Positions 22,619 to 33,267 of a DNA stretch of 64,000 nucleotides are shown here, one piece after another; the stretch's first letter is position 1; each line of letters opens with the position of its first letter. The notes beneath the pieces were generated by a model. It was not told the DNA's origin and ran no database searches. It was given only the letters and a program-made list of their open reading frames with translations. The position numbers and the translations under genes were made by a program. This DNA is from Allantophomopsis cytisporea (Eukaryota > Ascomycota > Leotiomycetes > Phacidiales > Phacidiaceae): assembly GCA_024752435.1 (NCBI GenBank), contig CP103035.1, positions 930,001-994,000 on the forward strand, read 5' to 3'.

Positions 22619-24045
22619 ATGCCGAGAATCCACGACAGCACATTGCCACCATTCGCTTCAAAGCAAGTTCACTTGTATCAAAATGTTGACGGCAAGGCAA
22701 TGAGGAAAGCTGCAGATTCATCTCTGATACGATTTGGAGGTAACTTTTCTCAGGATATCATTGTGGGGGCACAGGGTCTCTATATTTATACAGCAGGTGG
22801 CCGCAAGATTCTGGATTTCACTTCGAGTCAGATGAGTTGTCTTGTGGGTCATGGACACCCTGAGATTGTCGAGACAGTAGCTGCACATGCTGCAAAGCTC
22901 GACCACCTTTTTAGTGGCATGCTCAGCCCTCCAGTGGTACAATTGGCCGAAAATTTAACATCTTTGACGCCACCTGGACTTGATCGGGCTATGTTCTTGA
23001 ACACAGGAGCTGAATCAAACGAAGCTGCCATTAAAATGGCGAAATTGTACACCGGAAAGTTTGAGATAGTTGGATTGGCAGCCAGCTGGCATGGAATGAC
23101 TGGTATCGCAACTGCGTCGACATACCACTCTGGAAGGAGAGGTTATGGGCCTTGTGTTAGTCCTCGTTAATAGTACGAAGATACGAGCTAATCCTGAATC
23201 AGGTACCTGGAAATCTTGTACTTCCATCTCCAAACGCATACCGCTCAATCTTCCGCCACGCAGATGGCTCTCATGACTGAGAGACTGAGTTGGATTATGG
23301 ATGGAGTTTGATCGATCAGCAATCCGTTGGCTCTCTTGCTGCGGTGATCCTGGAGCCTATCTTAGGCTCTGGTGACATGCACGTCTTGCCTAAGGGTTAC
23401 ATGCAGGCAATGAAGAGATATTGCGAGAAACGTAACATGCTGCTCATCGTTGACGAGGCACAAACTGGAATTGGTAGGTGTGGGTCAATGTTTGCGATTG
23501 AACACGACGAGTGTACGCCAGACATTTTGACGCTCAGCAAGACTCTTGGAAATGGACTTCCACTTGCTGCCGTTGTGACATCAGCAGAAATTGAAGAGAC
23601 ATGTTTTGATCGTGGATACCTTTTCTATACCACGCATGTCAACGACCCGTTACCTACTGCAGTTGGTCTCAAGGTTCTTGATATTGTAGTGCGAGATAAT
23701 CTTGTTGAACATTCTCGTTTGACAGGACTGAAGCTCAAAGCGGGCCTGGAGGATCTGAAGAGCAAATATGGTTGTATTGGAGACGTGAGAGGCAGAGGAT
23801 TGACGGCAGGAGTCGAGATTGTTGGGAGCCGAATGACGAAGGAGCCAGCACCAGAGCTGGGAGATGCGTTGACAGCTCGCATGAGTGCTCTTGGTTTATC
23901 CGCAAATCTCTCCACCAAGAAATCATTCGGAGGAGTTTTCCGTATTGCTCCTCCCATCACCATTACTGACGAAGAGTTGATAGCCGGACTGCAGATCTTT
24001 GAGGAGACTTTGAGGACTACGCCAGGAACAATACCAATTAGCTAG
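22619..24045 (+). pseudogene. 2,2-dialkylglycine decarboxylase-like class III aminotransferase, interrupted by a stop
   Basis: Exon 1 is 22619-23155. Intron 23156-23202 is gttagt...aatcag with branch gctaatc. Exon 2 is 23203-24045. The encoded protein resembles PLP-dependent class III aminotransferases of the dialkylglycine decarboxylase type, which decarboxylate 2-aminoisobutyrate. Family features are FLNTGAESNEAAIKMAK, the substrate-pocket region AASWHGMTG, VDEAQTGIGRCG, and the PLP lysine in LTLSKTLGNGLP. The frame is intact to the C terminus except for one TGA at 23278-23280, within HADGSHD(stop)ETELDYGW. Family members have Trp there, so TGG to TGA is the simplest explanation. The context TGA-GAG lacks the CTA readthrough signal. 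It is called a pseudogene, but a recent or polymorphic nonsense allele, or an assembly error, is possible. Confidence 0.75.
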
Positions 24046-24374
24046 ACTTGCACTTGTGAACTTCAATGATTTCTACGAAGAGTAATTAAACATAGTAGAA
24101 TAAAGACTCAAACACGTCTTGTACTGACTGAAATATGAAGCTGAATGCAGTATAAATGCACTATTAGTACTACGGCCGCCCCAATACTGAGCATTAAGTT
24201 TTCCGGTCATCACAGTCCCGTTCTCTACAACATATAATCAAATCATCATTCTCCTATTCGGCGCTTTCTCTGTGATAATCCTTCGCGGTATACCTGATCG
24301 TAAGCTATGAAGATTTTGAATTGCACAGGGTATACAACAAGAGTGCATAATCACTCACTCTGAACTGGTCAAGC
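24046..24374. other. intergenic
   Basis: Short spacer between convergent ends. Nothing recognised. Confidence 0.5.
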
Positions 24375-25526
24375 TCAACGCGACGTTGAGCCTCTGATGG
24401 GTGTCGAGAACTCGTGAGATCTCAATATAATCCAGTGGTCCAAAACATGCTCCCGTCCAATGAGAACTTCACGGAAAGAATGTACCGTTAATGTAGTGGG
24501 CATTCGCCATTCTTCGCTACTCGAGGAAAGTCCTTGTCTATGGGTACAGTCTGGACGTATCGAACGAATCATTCCAGCTATTGCCGCGGAGGGATCTACA
24601 GCTCGAAAATTATCAGCCCTAGCTGAGGTTGATTGCGTAGCATTCTCGCCAGTCAATTCCACCACAGCCATTAATCGTAAAATGGAGGGAGCGGTTCGAA
24701 ATAGGATGGTTTGCATCTTGACCTTGTCCTCATCCTTTTTGAAGCAATCTCTCCAGTAAAGAGTACCAACAACATCTTCCGTTCTCTTAATCTCTTCGGC
24801 TCTTTCGCAGAAGATCAAACCAAAATCATCTCCTAAGCCCCCAAGACTTGCTTCTACAATCTTGAGACCATAAAAGCCTTCTAGTCGTAACTCCTGCGTC
24901 ATATCCAACCAGTTTGCTACCGCTGTCATGCTGCCGAATTGAGTGGCTACCAAGCTTGAAACGGCAATCTGCTCTCTACTCTGTCTATCAAAATCTCGAG
25001 TCTCATCGGACACTAGTTGACGACAGCCAAGAATGACTCCACTCGTGAACTTGAACCACTCGTCCCAGTTGATCTCCTTTTTAATGATAACATCAGCCAG
25101 AAGGGTTGTGACTCGCCACATCAGACCTTCCGGGTCTGCGCCGCCAGAAACATCTTTGCCACCAAACGCATCCGCAATGGCATGACCAATCAGGGTGTAG
25201 ATTTCCTTTATAGTTATTCTATGTTGGCAGTCGTCCACCGTATGGTCATGAAAGGAAACACCAATATCCACTTGAAATTCTTTACAGCTACAGCGCGCCT
25301 TCATTTTTGCTAAGGAGTCCTTGACACATGAAAAGCAACCTAAGATACCTTCTGGGGTTTCTAGCCAGACCCTGCTGCAATTCTCGTCAACTCCTCTAGG
25401 TCTTCCAAGACCTGCGTCGGAATCAGAATCGGAGTCAGAAGCATTGCCGAAATCATCAGCTCCGCCGAATCCAGCAGTTACAACAGTCGTATGAAAAGCA
25501 CGCCAAAAACATCGCAAACCATTCAA
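24375..25526 (-). CDS. orphan ORF of about 383 codons without a usable ATG at its 5' end
   Basis: A long open frame with normal protein-like composition. I do not recognise the family. It has an acidic DSDSDSDA stretch near residue 35, a Cys-rich patch (CFSC then RCSC, residues 64-80) and an alpha-helical remainder. The frame begins directly after an in-frame stop, and the first codon available is TTG, not ATG. Thirteen to twenty-four bases upstream lies ATG followed by nine A's, in the wrong frame by one base. The first in-frame ATG is at about residue 75. Either a one-base change in the A9 tract disrupted the start, the true start is internal, or this is a relic. Its neighbours are also damaged. 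Confidence 0.45.
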   Translation of the reverse strand: MNGLRCFWRAFHTTVVTAGFGGADDFGNASDSDSDSDAGLGRPRGVDENCSRVWLETPEGILGCFSCVKDSLAKMKARCSCKEFQVDIGVSFHDHTVDDCQHRITIKEIYTLIGHAIADAFGGKDVSGGADPEGLMWRVTTLLADVIIKKEINWDEWFKFTSGVILGCRQLVSDETRDFDRQSREQIAVSSLVATQFGSMTAVANWLDMTQELRLEGFYGLKIVEASLGGLGDDFGLIFCERAEEIKRTEDVVGTLYWRDCFKKDEDKVKMQTILFRTAPSILRLMAVVELTGENATQSTSARADNFRAVDPSAAIAGMIRSIRPDCTHRQGLSSSSEEWRMPTTLTVHSFREVLIGREHVLDHWIILRSHEFSTPIRGSTSR

Positions 25527-25641
25527 TCGGTTTTTTTTTCATGAAATTGAACATATTAACGTAGCAGGGCAGTTTCTAAGTCATAAGTTATATTTGCTAC
25601 TTCATATCATTTGACGTTAAAAGAATGAACACCGTCTTTGG

Positions 25642-26896
25642 AAACTGCAGCAAATACTTGATTTCGGTACAATACTGATGAAATCTCTCCAAATATATGC
25701 ATATAGCTTGGCCTTCCAGAATAGCCTACCGTGAAAGCCACCAAACTTCAAATTGGGAGACCTTTGCATACCAATAAGCCAAGAGCAGAAGGGCACGTGG
25801 ATCTTTTTGTTCTAACAATCGTTTATACTCCGGTTTCATGTCGCCGACGAAAGTCAGGAAGCCCATCACGACAGGCAGTACGTCATCAACAGGCAGTGAA
25901 TGTGCGAGCAAAGTTGCAACGGGACGATAGGGATTGTCATTATCCATCGGTGGGATATGTAAGTTGTATAGTGTAATGAATGCAGGAGGGAGATTATCCA
26001 GCCCATTATCTGATGGAGATGGCAGTAGTGATTTAATGTTTTCGGGATAGGGCTGTTCGAAAATACTATTTTCAGTTGGCGGACCGGCAACCCGCCAGAC
26101 TTCTTTCTTTCCATCGATCATTTTTAGCCAGTTAAGATCCATGTTGGAAGCTGGGCCCAAGGGCCAAGCTTCCTCAGGAGTCTCTCCTTCGACATAAAAG
26201 AATGATACAATTCCCAGACCCATTGCAGCTGCCCAAAGTGGGTCCCGCTCCAGAGGCTGAACGGACCCGGAAAGTTTGGCGTTAAACAAAGTCACACCGT
26301 GGTACCAACGAAACGCTTCCTTAAGAGTTAGTGGTGTTGTAAGTGGAGATAGAGAACGATCGTGCATCAATGTCAATGCCAGTATCGAATGCATCAGATA
26401 CGGATGCTGGTCCCATCATTAGTCTGGCTTGTCAAGAATGGGCCAAGAGGCTTACTGAACATGCCAGGCTGATCATGTGTTCCTGGTGGATATGAAGATT
26501 TTTATATGTGCTTATAACATACATCGTTCTCCCCTAGAACTTTCTTAACAGCTCTAGATCTTCGCCGTCGCATTGGTACAAGGTTAAGCTCTCCAGACCT
26601 CCAGGAGATTGCGATCTTAATTGAGGGGCTACATTATATGAGACAGACTGGTACAGTGGGTGAGGTAAGCCATGCATAACCTCAATCTCCGAGGCTCCAT
26701 CTACAGATAGTTGTAGGTCGTGATATCTGCTGTCGTAGTTGTAAAAAACGCCGTATGCAACACATTTATTACAATTGGGCTTGCTCTCATCACACTGCAG
26801 GTATAGAGAGATTAACGTTCCTGCAAACTTGGCGGTAGAAAACTGCTTACCTTGACTTTGCGAAGTTTGCAATTTCTACATCCTTTGGCGGGACAT
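25642..26896 (-). pseudogene. Zn2Cys6 transcription factor (UPC2-like C6 regulator), decayed
   Basis: The zinc cluster reads GCRNCKLRKVK (up to 26851), intron 26850-26795, then CDESKPNCNKCVAYGVFYNYD. The sixth Cys is Tyr (TAC where TGC/TGT is expected). No in-frame ATG precedes the cluster; an ATG at 26896 lies one frame off. Exon 2 hits TAG at 26536-26534 after LELLRKF, yet the same frame continues GRTMYVIS to ISLACS. A normal intron (26455-26407) follows, then HPYLMHSILALTLMHDRSLS, typical of fungal C6 regulators with this C-terminal domain. A second TAG at 25728-25726 is followed in frame by AILEGQAICIYLERF and further matching residues. Four independent defects make this a pseudogene. It once probably regulated neighbouring cluster genes. 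Confidence 0.85.
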
Positions 26897-27581
26897 TCCG
26901 CGCAGTTTGAGCTCACGACCAATCTCAATCTTTGATGACGGCATATAACTCCAACAACTCAATATTGAAATCCGGACAGAAATTGTGCCGATTCGGAACA
27001 AGCGGAAGTTGGATCAGGAGTCAGGAGACAGTTCCTACAGGTGTCGTCACAATTTGCATGGTCGAGGTTGATCAACATCAGCTTTCGGTTGAAGTTATAT
27101 ATATATCTCTTTGGTAGGTATTGTAAGGTAATATAGCTTATGATGCGCTAACCTCGTGTCGCAATCCAAATCACGCTAACCCCCGCATTCCAGATTACGC
27201 TAACCTTGCGTCGCAATCCAGATCACACTAACCTCTTTTCGCATGTCGGCTGTGGGCACCACGGCCAATTATAGGTAGACGTCACATGGAAGACTTCAGT
27301 CATCAAACTATTATTACTACCATATTCAATGAATGAATGATAAATGGATAACATCTTTGAACGGCACAAGCAGTTACCAAGTAAAATAATCCTTTACTAC
27401 TGATCGACCTACGAAGGAATTCGGGCATGTATTCCACCGACAATCCGCCCCAACAGTCCGTCATGGAAAGATATCAACATATATAAGGATGCTTTCACAG
27501 AGTCCTTTTTCATCTACTGATCTCTACAAATTTCCTACTTCATTTTACCCTTCCATAATCTTATTCTCCAAGTACACTATA
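26897..27581. other. intergenic spacer with a tandem repeat
   Basis: Divergent spacer between the C6 regulator relic and the MDR relic. It contains a four-unit repeat (27146-27248) and a TATA-like tatataagg at about 27480. Confidence 0.6.
27146..27248. repeat. four imperfect tandem units of about 28 bp
   Basis: Units start at 27146, 27174, 27198 and 27226. Each begins cgctaacc (cactaacc in the last). The first and third units share gtcgcaatcca(a/g)atca. The second unit is 4 nt shorter, and the last is partial. Confidence 0.8.
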
Positions 27582-28666
27582 ATGCCTCCCACTAACTACG
27601 CCGCTTTTCTAATCGCCAAAGCTCAACCGCTGAAACTACAACAGTCAACTTATACTCCACCTGGTAACAATGAGATGGTTGTGAAAAACTCTGCTCTCGC
27701 CATCAACCCGTACGATTGGATTGTTCAAGATGCTCCCGGCTTGGTCGTATCTTGGGTACCGACGTGGCTGGAGAAATCGTCGAAGTAGGAAAGGGTGTCA
27801 CACGCTTCAAGGCTGGAGACCGCGTTGTCGTCCACGCTGTAGGGTTAGACAAGAGGGCCAATCGTTTGTGTGAAGGTGGTTTCCAGGACTATACGGTGCT
27901 TCGTCAGGATATGACTTCCTCTATTCCTCACTCCATGCCATATGAGACAGCATGCATGATGCCACTGGCTTTGTCAACAGCCGCCTGAGCTCTCTTCCAG
28001 AAAGACTACCTTGCTCTCCCATTCCCTACCACCTCACTATCTCCCTCTGGAAAAACGCTACTGGTCTGGGGTGGTTCGACCAGTGTCGGCTGTAATGCCA
28101 TACAGTTCGCAATGGCTGCCGGATACGAAGTGATTACAACTGCTTCACCGAAAAATCACAACTACCTCAAGTAACTAGGTGCTGCCGAGGTCTTCGACTA
28201 CAATAGTACGGCTGTCGTCGCCGATATCATCTCAACATTTGAAAGTCGATCGGCTGCAGGCGCTGTGAGCATTGGTCCTGGGTCATGCAAAAAATGCATC
28301 GAAGTCCTTGGCGGATGCAAGGGAAATGAATTCGTTGCTCAGGCTACTATGGATCTGCCTCCCTTTCCGAAAAGCGCGTTGGGTCTCCCGCTCTTCCTTA
28401 TTTCCATGTTAAGCACTGTGATCTCAGGAAATGTTTGCGCGAGGAGGAACGGTGTCAACTTCAAGATGATCAATGGGAGTGACTTGATGGCAAACGAGGT
28501 GGGAAAGGTTATCTATCAGGATTACTTGCCCAAAGCTCTTGAGGACAATAACTTTGTGCCCGCGCCGGAACCACAAGTCGTAGGGAAAGGTCTTAAGTAC
28601 TTGCAAGAAGCTATGGACATAAGCAGGAAGGGGGTTTCTGCGAAGAAGTTGATCGTGACTTTGTAA
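27582..28666 (+). pseudogene. MDR oxidoreductase (enoyl-reductase/quinone-oxidoreductase-like), decayed
   Basis: Starts ATG CCT CCC ACT and reads NYAAFLIAKAQPLKL to ALAINPYDWIVQDAPGLV, as in fungal MDR enoyl-reductase-like proteins. Near 27740 the reading shifts to another frame to continue ILGTDVAGEIVEVGKGVTRF, with about eight residues missing, so a deletion plus frameshift is present. Two further in-frame stops occur, TGA at 27986-27988 and TAA at 28172-28174, yet the frame between and after them stays protein-like. It includes the nucleotide-binding LLVWGGSTSVGCNAIQFA and a full C terminus ending KKLIVTL. Three lesions make it non-functional as it stands. Confidence 0.85.
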
Positions 28667-29367
28667 TATTTCTTTCTATGTACCTAGAGTTTATTGCCCG
28701 TTTTAAAGTAACTCATGATTCAATAGTTTTTGGCAAAATACTAAGTCAGTACATTTAGTTAGCAATATATACAGCTTTAGAGCTCTTTATTTATGATTTA
28801 TTTTAGAGGGTGATGAGTGATAAGAAGGGGATACATAAGACATGTTGGGTCTACGGAGCAAATTTTGCAGATGCGGGTTCATCTTAGCAATTAGCTTTCA
28901 ACTCATAAGAATTTAATGTATTTGACAGATTCTATGTTATATTACTAGTAGTGCCTACTTGTGCGTTGATTGTGTAATACTGGTACAATATAGACCATTT
29001 TAAGTTATTGGTAAGAAAGGTGCTTGTAAAAGCCAAGTCAAGCATTGTTTACACAGACAAAGCTTGAGATAACAAAAGATAGTGCTTAGTTCGGGTGGGG
29101 TGGTGGTCTAGCGGCTTGCCCCTGTAAGCGGTCCGTGGCGACCAAGCATTCTTTTGGTTAAGTATTTACGCCTGTACGTAGTAGTGTTGCAGGAAACCAA
29201 GCTTACCGAAGAGATCTATGACGATATTTAAGGAGTACGCATCTGATATTCCACTAGAGCTTATATTGTGGACGCTACTAAGTGTTCCTTTTGGGTTTAC
29301 ATGTATTCTGTATGTTTATGTAAATTGATTTCCTTTAGACCTAAATTCCCATAGACGAAAAGCAACG
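28667..29367. other. intergenic, AT-rich
   Basis: 0.7 kb, AT-rich. A segment near 29108-29145 weakly resembles a tRNA A-box region but lacks a B box. Nothing else. Confidence 0.5.
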
Positions 29368-30600
29368 ATGCCTGTAGTCAAATTAAAAACCCTTATATCG
29401 GGGGCAGGCATCGCAGGGCCATGTCTTGCATACTGGCTTGCCAGGACGGGCCATAACATGTCCATCAAAATCGTCGAACGATCACCTACTCCAAGAGTTA
29501 CCGGGCAGGCAGTTGACATTCGTGGTCCAGCAATTGATATTATCAAGAAAATGAAACTGGAAGAGGCTCTCCGCTCCCGACATACGACAGAAGAAGGCAC
29601 GAGTTTTCTAAATTCCGCGGGGAAGCCTTTTGCTCAATTTAATGGTGACGGTAATTTCACTGCTGAATACGAAATCCTGAGGGCAGACTTGTCACAAGTG
29701 TTCCTGGATGCCACCGAGGGCTTGAAGAATGTCGAGTACATATACGGTGATTCTATCACGTCTCTTGAACAAACAGATAAAGAAGTTAATGTCACCTACA
29801 CCGGGGGATCAAAAGACACATTTGACTTGGTCGTTGCTGCAGATGGGTCTACTTCGAGGACTCGGCCGATGATTCTGGGTGAGACGATTCTTAGGAATAG
29901 CTATAAATCCATAGGACAGTACATTGCGTACTTTAGCATTCCGAGTCGGCCCAACGATCCAAAGCGATGGCATTGGTACAATGCCCCGAAAGGTCTCGGT
30001 GTCATGACACGACCGCATCGAAACACTTCTACCATAGGAGCATACTTGTGTATTACGCTACCAGCACGAGGGCAAAAAGATCCGGACATCGAAGATGCCA
30101 TGAACAAAGGAACAGAAGCCACAAAGCGTGTGTTGCATAAGTACTTTGAAAATGCGGGCTGGGAAGCAAAGCGGGTATTGAAAGGAATGGACGATGCAGA
30201 AGACTTCTATATGACCCGGGCTGCGCAGGTGAAGCTTCCAAAATGGACGAATGGACGTGCTCTAGTCCTGGGGGACGCTGCCTTCGCGACTTTTGGTGTC
30301 GGAACAAGTTTTGCTATTGAGAGTGCTTATATGCTGGCGGGAGAGCTGTCAAAGATACAGAGCAGTGATGATGTACCACAAGCTCTGGAGAAATACGAAG
30401 AGGCCTTTCGTCCATTCTATAAAACAATGGAAGAACTTCCACCCGGTTTTCCTCAAGCTGCGTTTCCACAGACTGTTTGGGGCCTTCGATTAAGAGATTC
30501 TGCATTGTGGTTTGTGAGCAAGACAAACCTGTACAAACTTTTCCCGGACGATTCGGGGAGTGACTGGAAAATGCCGAGTTACGATTGGGTAGACAACTGA
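29368..30600 (+). CDS. FAD-dependent monooxygenase (aromatic hydroxylase type)
   Basis: Intronless, 410 residues. The N-terminal FAD-binding Rossmann motif is GAGIAGPCLAYWLARTGH. The middle DLVVAADGSTSRTR is the DG motif of flavoprotein hydroxylases, and LVLGDAAFATFGVGTSFAIE is the second FAD motif (GD motif). These enzymes use NAD(P)H and O2 to hydroxylate aromatic or polyketide substrates. There is no membrane segment or signal peptide. It is the only intact gene in an otherwise degraded block (22.6-28.7 kb), which suggests an accessory catabolic or secondary-metabolism origin. The substrate is unknown. Confidence 0.88.
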   Translation: MPVVKLKTLISGAGIAGPCLAYWLARTGHNMSIKIVERSPTPRVTGQAVDIRGPAIDIIKKMKLEEALRSRHTTEEGTSFLNSAGKPFAQFNGDGNFTAEYEILRADLSQVFLDATEGLKNVEYIYGDSITSLEQTDKEVNVTYTGGSKDTFDLVVAADGSTSRTRPMILGETILRNSYKSIGQYIAYFSIPSRPNDPKRWHWYNAPKGLGVMTRPHRNTSTIGAYLCITLPARGQKDPDIEDAMNKGTEATKRVLHKYFENAGWEAKRVLKGMDDAEDFYMTRAAQVKLPKWTNGRALVLGDAAFATFGVGTSFAIESAYMLAGELSKIQSSDDVPQALEKYEEAFRPFYKTMEELPPGFPQAAFPQTVWGLRLRDSALWFVSKTNLYKLFPDDSGSDWKMPSYDWVDN

Positions 30601-31706
30601 GGAAGAAATGGGTATAGGAAATTTGTGAGATAGTGGGCGAATACTCAGTACGGATTCCATGATATCTCTGCTATATACCGTGAGATTAGTACGGAGCGAA
30701 CAATCGAAGTCAGCTATGTGTGTTAACTCGCATATCATCCATAGTCTCCTTCTTCAGCACTACAGCCAAAATGATTGTCAGAGGTACAGGGCTAGTCCAT
30801 GGGACTCGAAGCTCGAAGTATGTCTGCAACGGCTTTCAAGTATCGAAACAATAGGCCACTGATCATGAAAGTCGGGACAACTGGAATGCCACAGCACATC
30901 CATGGTGTGATTTAGCTGTTCTATCAGCTGGCGAGGCAATATACAAGCTTTGTTCCTCCGCCGCTGGAGAGCCGGAGATGTAAAATGAGGTGTTCTAAGA
31001 TATTCTAGATAGTCAGTACCCAGTACTACTCACGCTACTTAATTAAGGTAGTTGTGCTGTTGAGGCTTGTAGCTTGAATTCCGTCTTTCCGCAAAGACTT
31101 CTCTTGTGGACTGCCGATGTGGCGCGTGCCAACACGTCGTCCAGAGCACCGCCTTGTGCGGCGAACGACCAACTGAAAGCCCATTGGCTGGCATGGGTTA
31201 CGTCGTTGTGGCTGGTGGTGGAAATCATTCCGCTTCCATACCTACCAGGTAATGTACGCATCTGCCTGGTGGTAAGCTAGTGGTGGGATATACCCCCAAA
31301 TGATGTAAGATGCGCTCATCAAGTCGCAAGGGTTGTTGCGATTGAAAGATCATGACCAGATCTCTTCGTCGTACCAAAAGTTGAGTGAGAGGAATAATTG
31401 TCGAGAGAACTATGAGTTTGTTCTTCATGTAAGGCGCAAAACGAGAGTACTTGTAAGGATGTCAAAGTACGCACAACCTTGATCTGACATGATGAAATCT
31501 GCAAGGAAGTAGATTTTTCCACAGGAGCGTTTCCTTGGTACCTACGCATTTCGCTGAGCTCTTGGCCTTTCAGTAGGCTGTGCTGCGGCTGTGGTATGAT
31601 GGCCAAACATACGTACAACTTCGCATTCAGTATAACTACATCATTATATCCCTTCATCCACAATACTTTCAACCTTCATTAATCTTGTGCGATAACATCA
31701 ACAATA
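30601..31706. other. intergenic
   Basis: 1.1 kb, including the annexin promoter and leader (pyrimidine-rich near 31600-31706). Overlapping short open frames are not supported. Confidence 0.5.
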
Positions 31707-33267
31707 ATGTCTTACCATCAACCTCCACAAAGCTACCAGTCATACGGTGCTCGTAAGTAATGCCCCAGTGCTAGGTCCAATCCCAGCTGCAAATCATCAT
31801 GCAAAACATAAGACGCTGACAGCCACACACAGCTCCACAACAGGGCTATCAACCACCTTACGGCGCTCCTCCACAGGGTCACTCACCATATCCACAACAA
31901 GGGGGATACGGGGCCCCTCCTCCACAGCAAGGTTACGGCGCTCCTCCTCCCCAGCAGGGCTACGGCGCTCCTCCTCAACAGCAGGGCTACGGTGCTCCTC
32001 CTCAACAGCAGGGCTACGGCGCTCCTCCAGGACAAGTGCCCTACGGCGCGCCTCCATCCCAATATCCTCCTCAGCAAGGTTACGGCGCGCCCCCACCAGG
32101 ACAATATCCTCCGCAAGGGCATTCCCCATATCCACCACAGCAAGGCTACGGTGCTCCTCCCCCGCAACAGTATGGAGCTCCTCCGCCGGTACAGGGCGGT
32201 TACAACTATGGTGCACCACCACCGCAAAACTTCGGCCCGCCAACAGCCCCATCGCTAGGCTATGATCCAAATCTCAGAGCTCCTGGAGACTTCGTTCAGG
32301 ATGCGGAGGCGCTGCGCAAAGCTATGAAGGGCTTTGGCACAGATGAGAAGACGCTGATCCGCGTGCTGTCCCGTCTGGATCCCGTACAGGTCAATGCCGT
32401 TCGCCAGACCTTCAACTACCGCTTCAGTCGTAATCTTGAGGCAGACATCCGCAGCGAGACGTCAGGCTACTTCGAATTTGGGTTGTGTGCACTTGCCCGT
32501 GGTCCATTGCTTCACGATTGCTTCCTTCTCGATCGAGCGCTTATTGGTGTTGGGACTAAGGAAACTGTGCTCAATGATGTGCTCTTGGGTAGAAGTAATG
32601 CTGATATGCGTGCTATCAAGCATACCTACCAGCAAGTATACCGTAGGAACCTAGAGAACGATGTCAAGGCCGATTTATCTGCTAAGACGGAGAGACATTT
32701 CATGATGGTTTTGGCCGCAAATCGTGCGGAGGATTCTGCGCCGGTAGTCCCACAGGCAATTGACCAGGATGTGATGGACATCTACAAGGCGACAGAAGGG
32801 AAGGTTGGAACAGACCAGCTAGTCGTGTGCAGCGTTTTGAGTACAAGAAGTGATGCACAGATTGGTGCTATTGCGCGTGCTTATGAGCAAAAATTCAGAA
32901 GGAGTTTGGAAACGGTTATCAAGAAGGTATATATTCCCTTCTTTCACTTAGATTCTGTTCAGTGGATGATACTAACTACTAATAGGAGTTTTCCGGTCAC
33001 ATGGAAGATGCTCTCTTAATGCAGCTGAGAGGTGGTACAGATAAGGCTATGCGCGATGCCCAACTTCTTGAAGACGCAATGTCAGGCGCCGGTACCAAGG
33101 ATGAGCTGCTTGTCAGCCGCGTCATTAGAGTACATTGGGACAGAAACCATCTCCAGCAGGTTAAGGGTGCTTACCGTCATAGATTCCATAAGGATCTTGG
33201 TGCTAGGATTAGGGGGGAGACGAGTGGGGATTATGAGAAGTTGATGCTGGCTTGTATTGGCGAGTGA
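31707..33267 (+). CDS. Annexin with YGAPP-repeat N terminus
   Basis: Exons 31707-31752, 31833-32926 and 32986-33267 give 473 residues. Introns are 31753-31832 and 32927-32985. The first 160 residues are Tyr/Gly/Ala/Pro/Gln repeats (QQGYGAPP units, about ten), like the head of annexin A7 (synexin). Four annexin repeats follow, each with a loop of the calcium-binding GxGT kind: KGFGTDEKTLIRVLSRL, IGVGTKETVLNDVLLGR, GKVGTDQLVVCSVLSTR and SGAGTKDELLVSRVIR. Annexins bind acidic phospholipid in a calcium-dependent way. The repetitive head probably drives self-association. The fourth repeat is completed only after splicing intron 2. Confidence 0.93.

Noticed and set aside
23278..23283. programmed UGA readthrough in the decarboxylase
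   Set aside because: Known fungal efficient readthrough uses TGA-CTA. Here it is TGA-GAG, and neighbouring genes are also damaged.
29108..29145. tRNA gene
   Set aside because: The tggtctagcgg motif resembles an A box, but there is no B box at proper distance and no cloverleaf.
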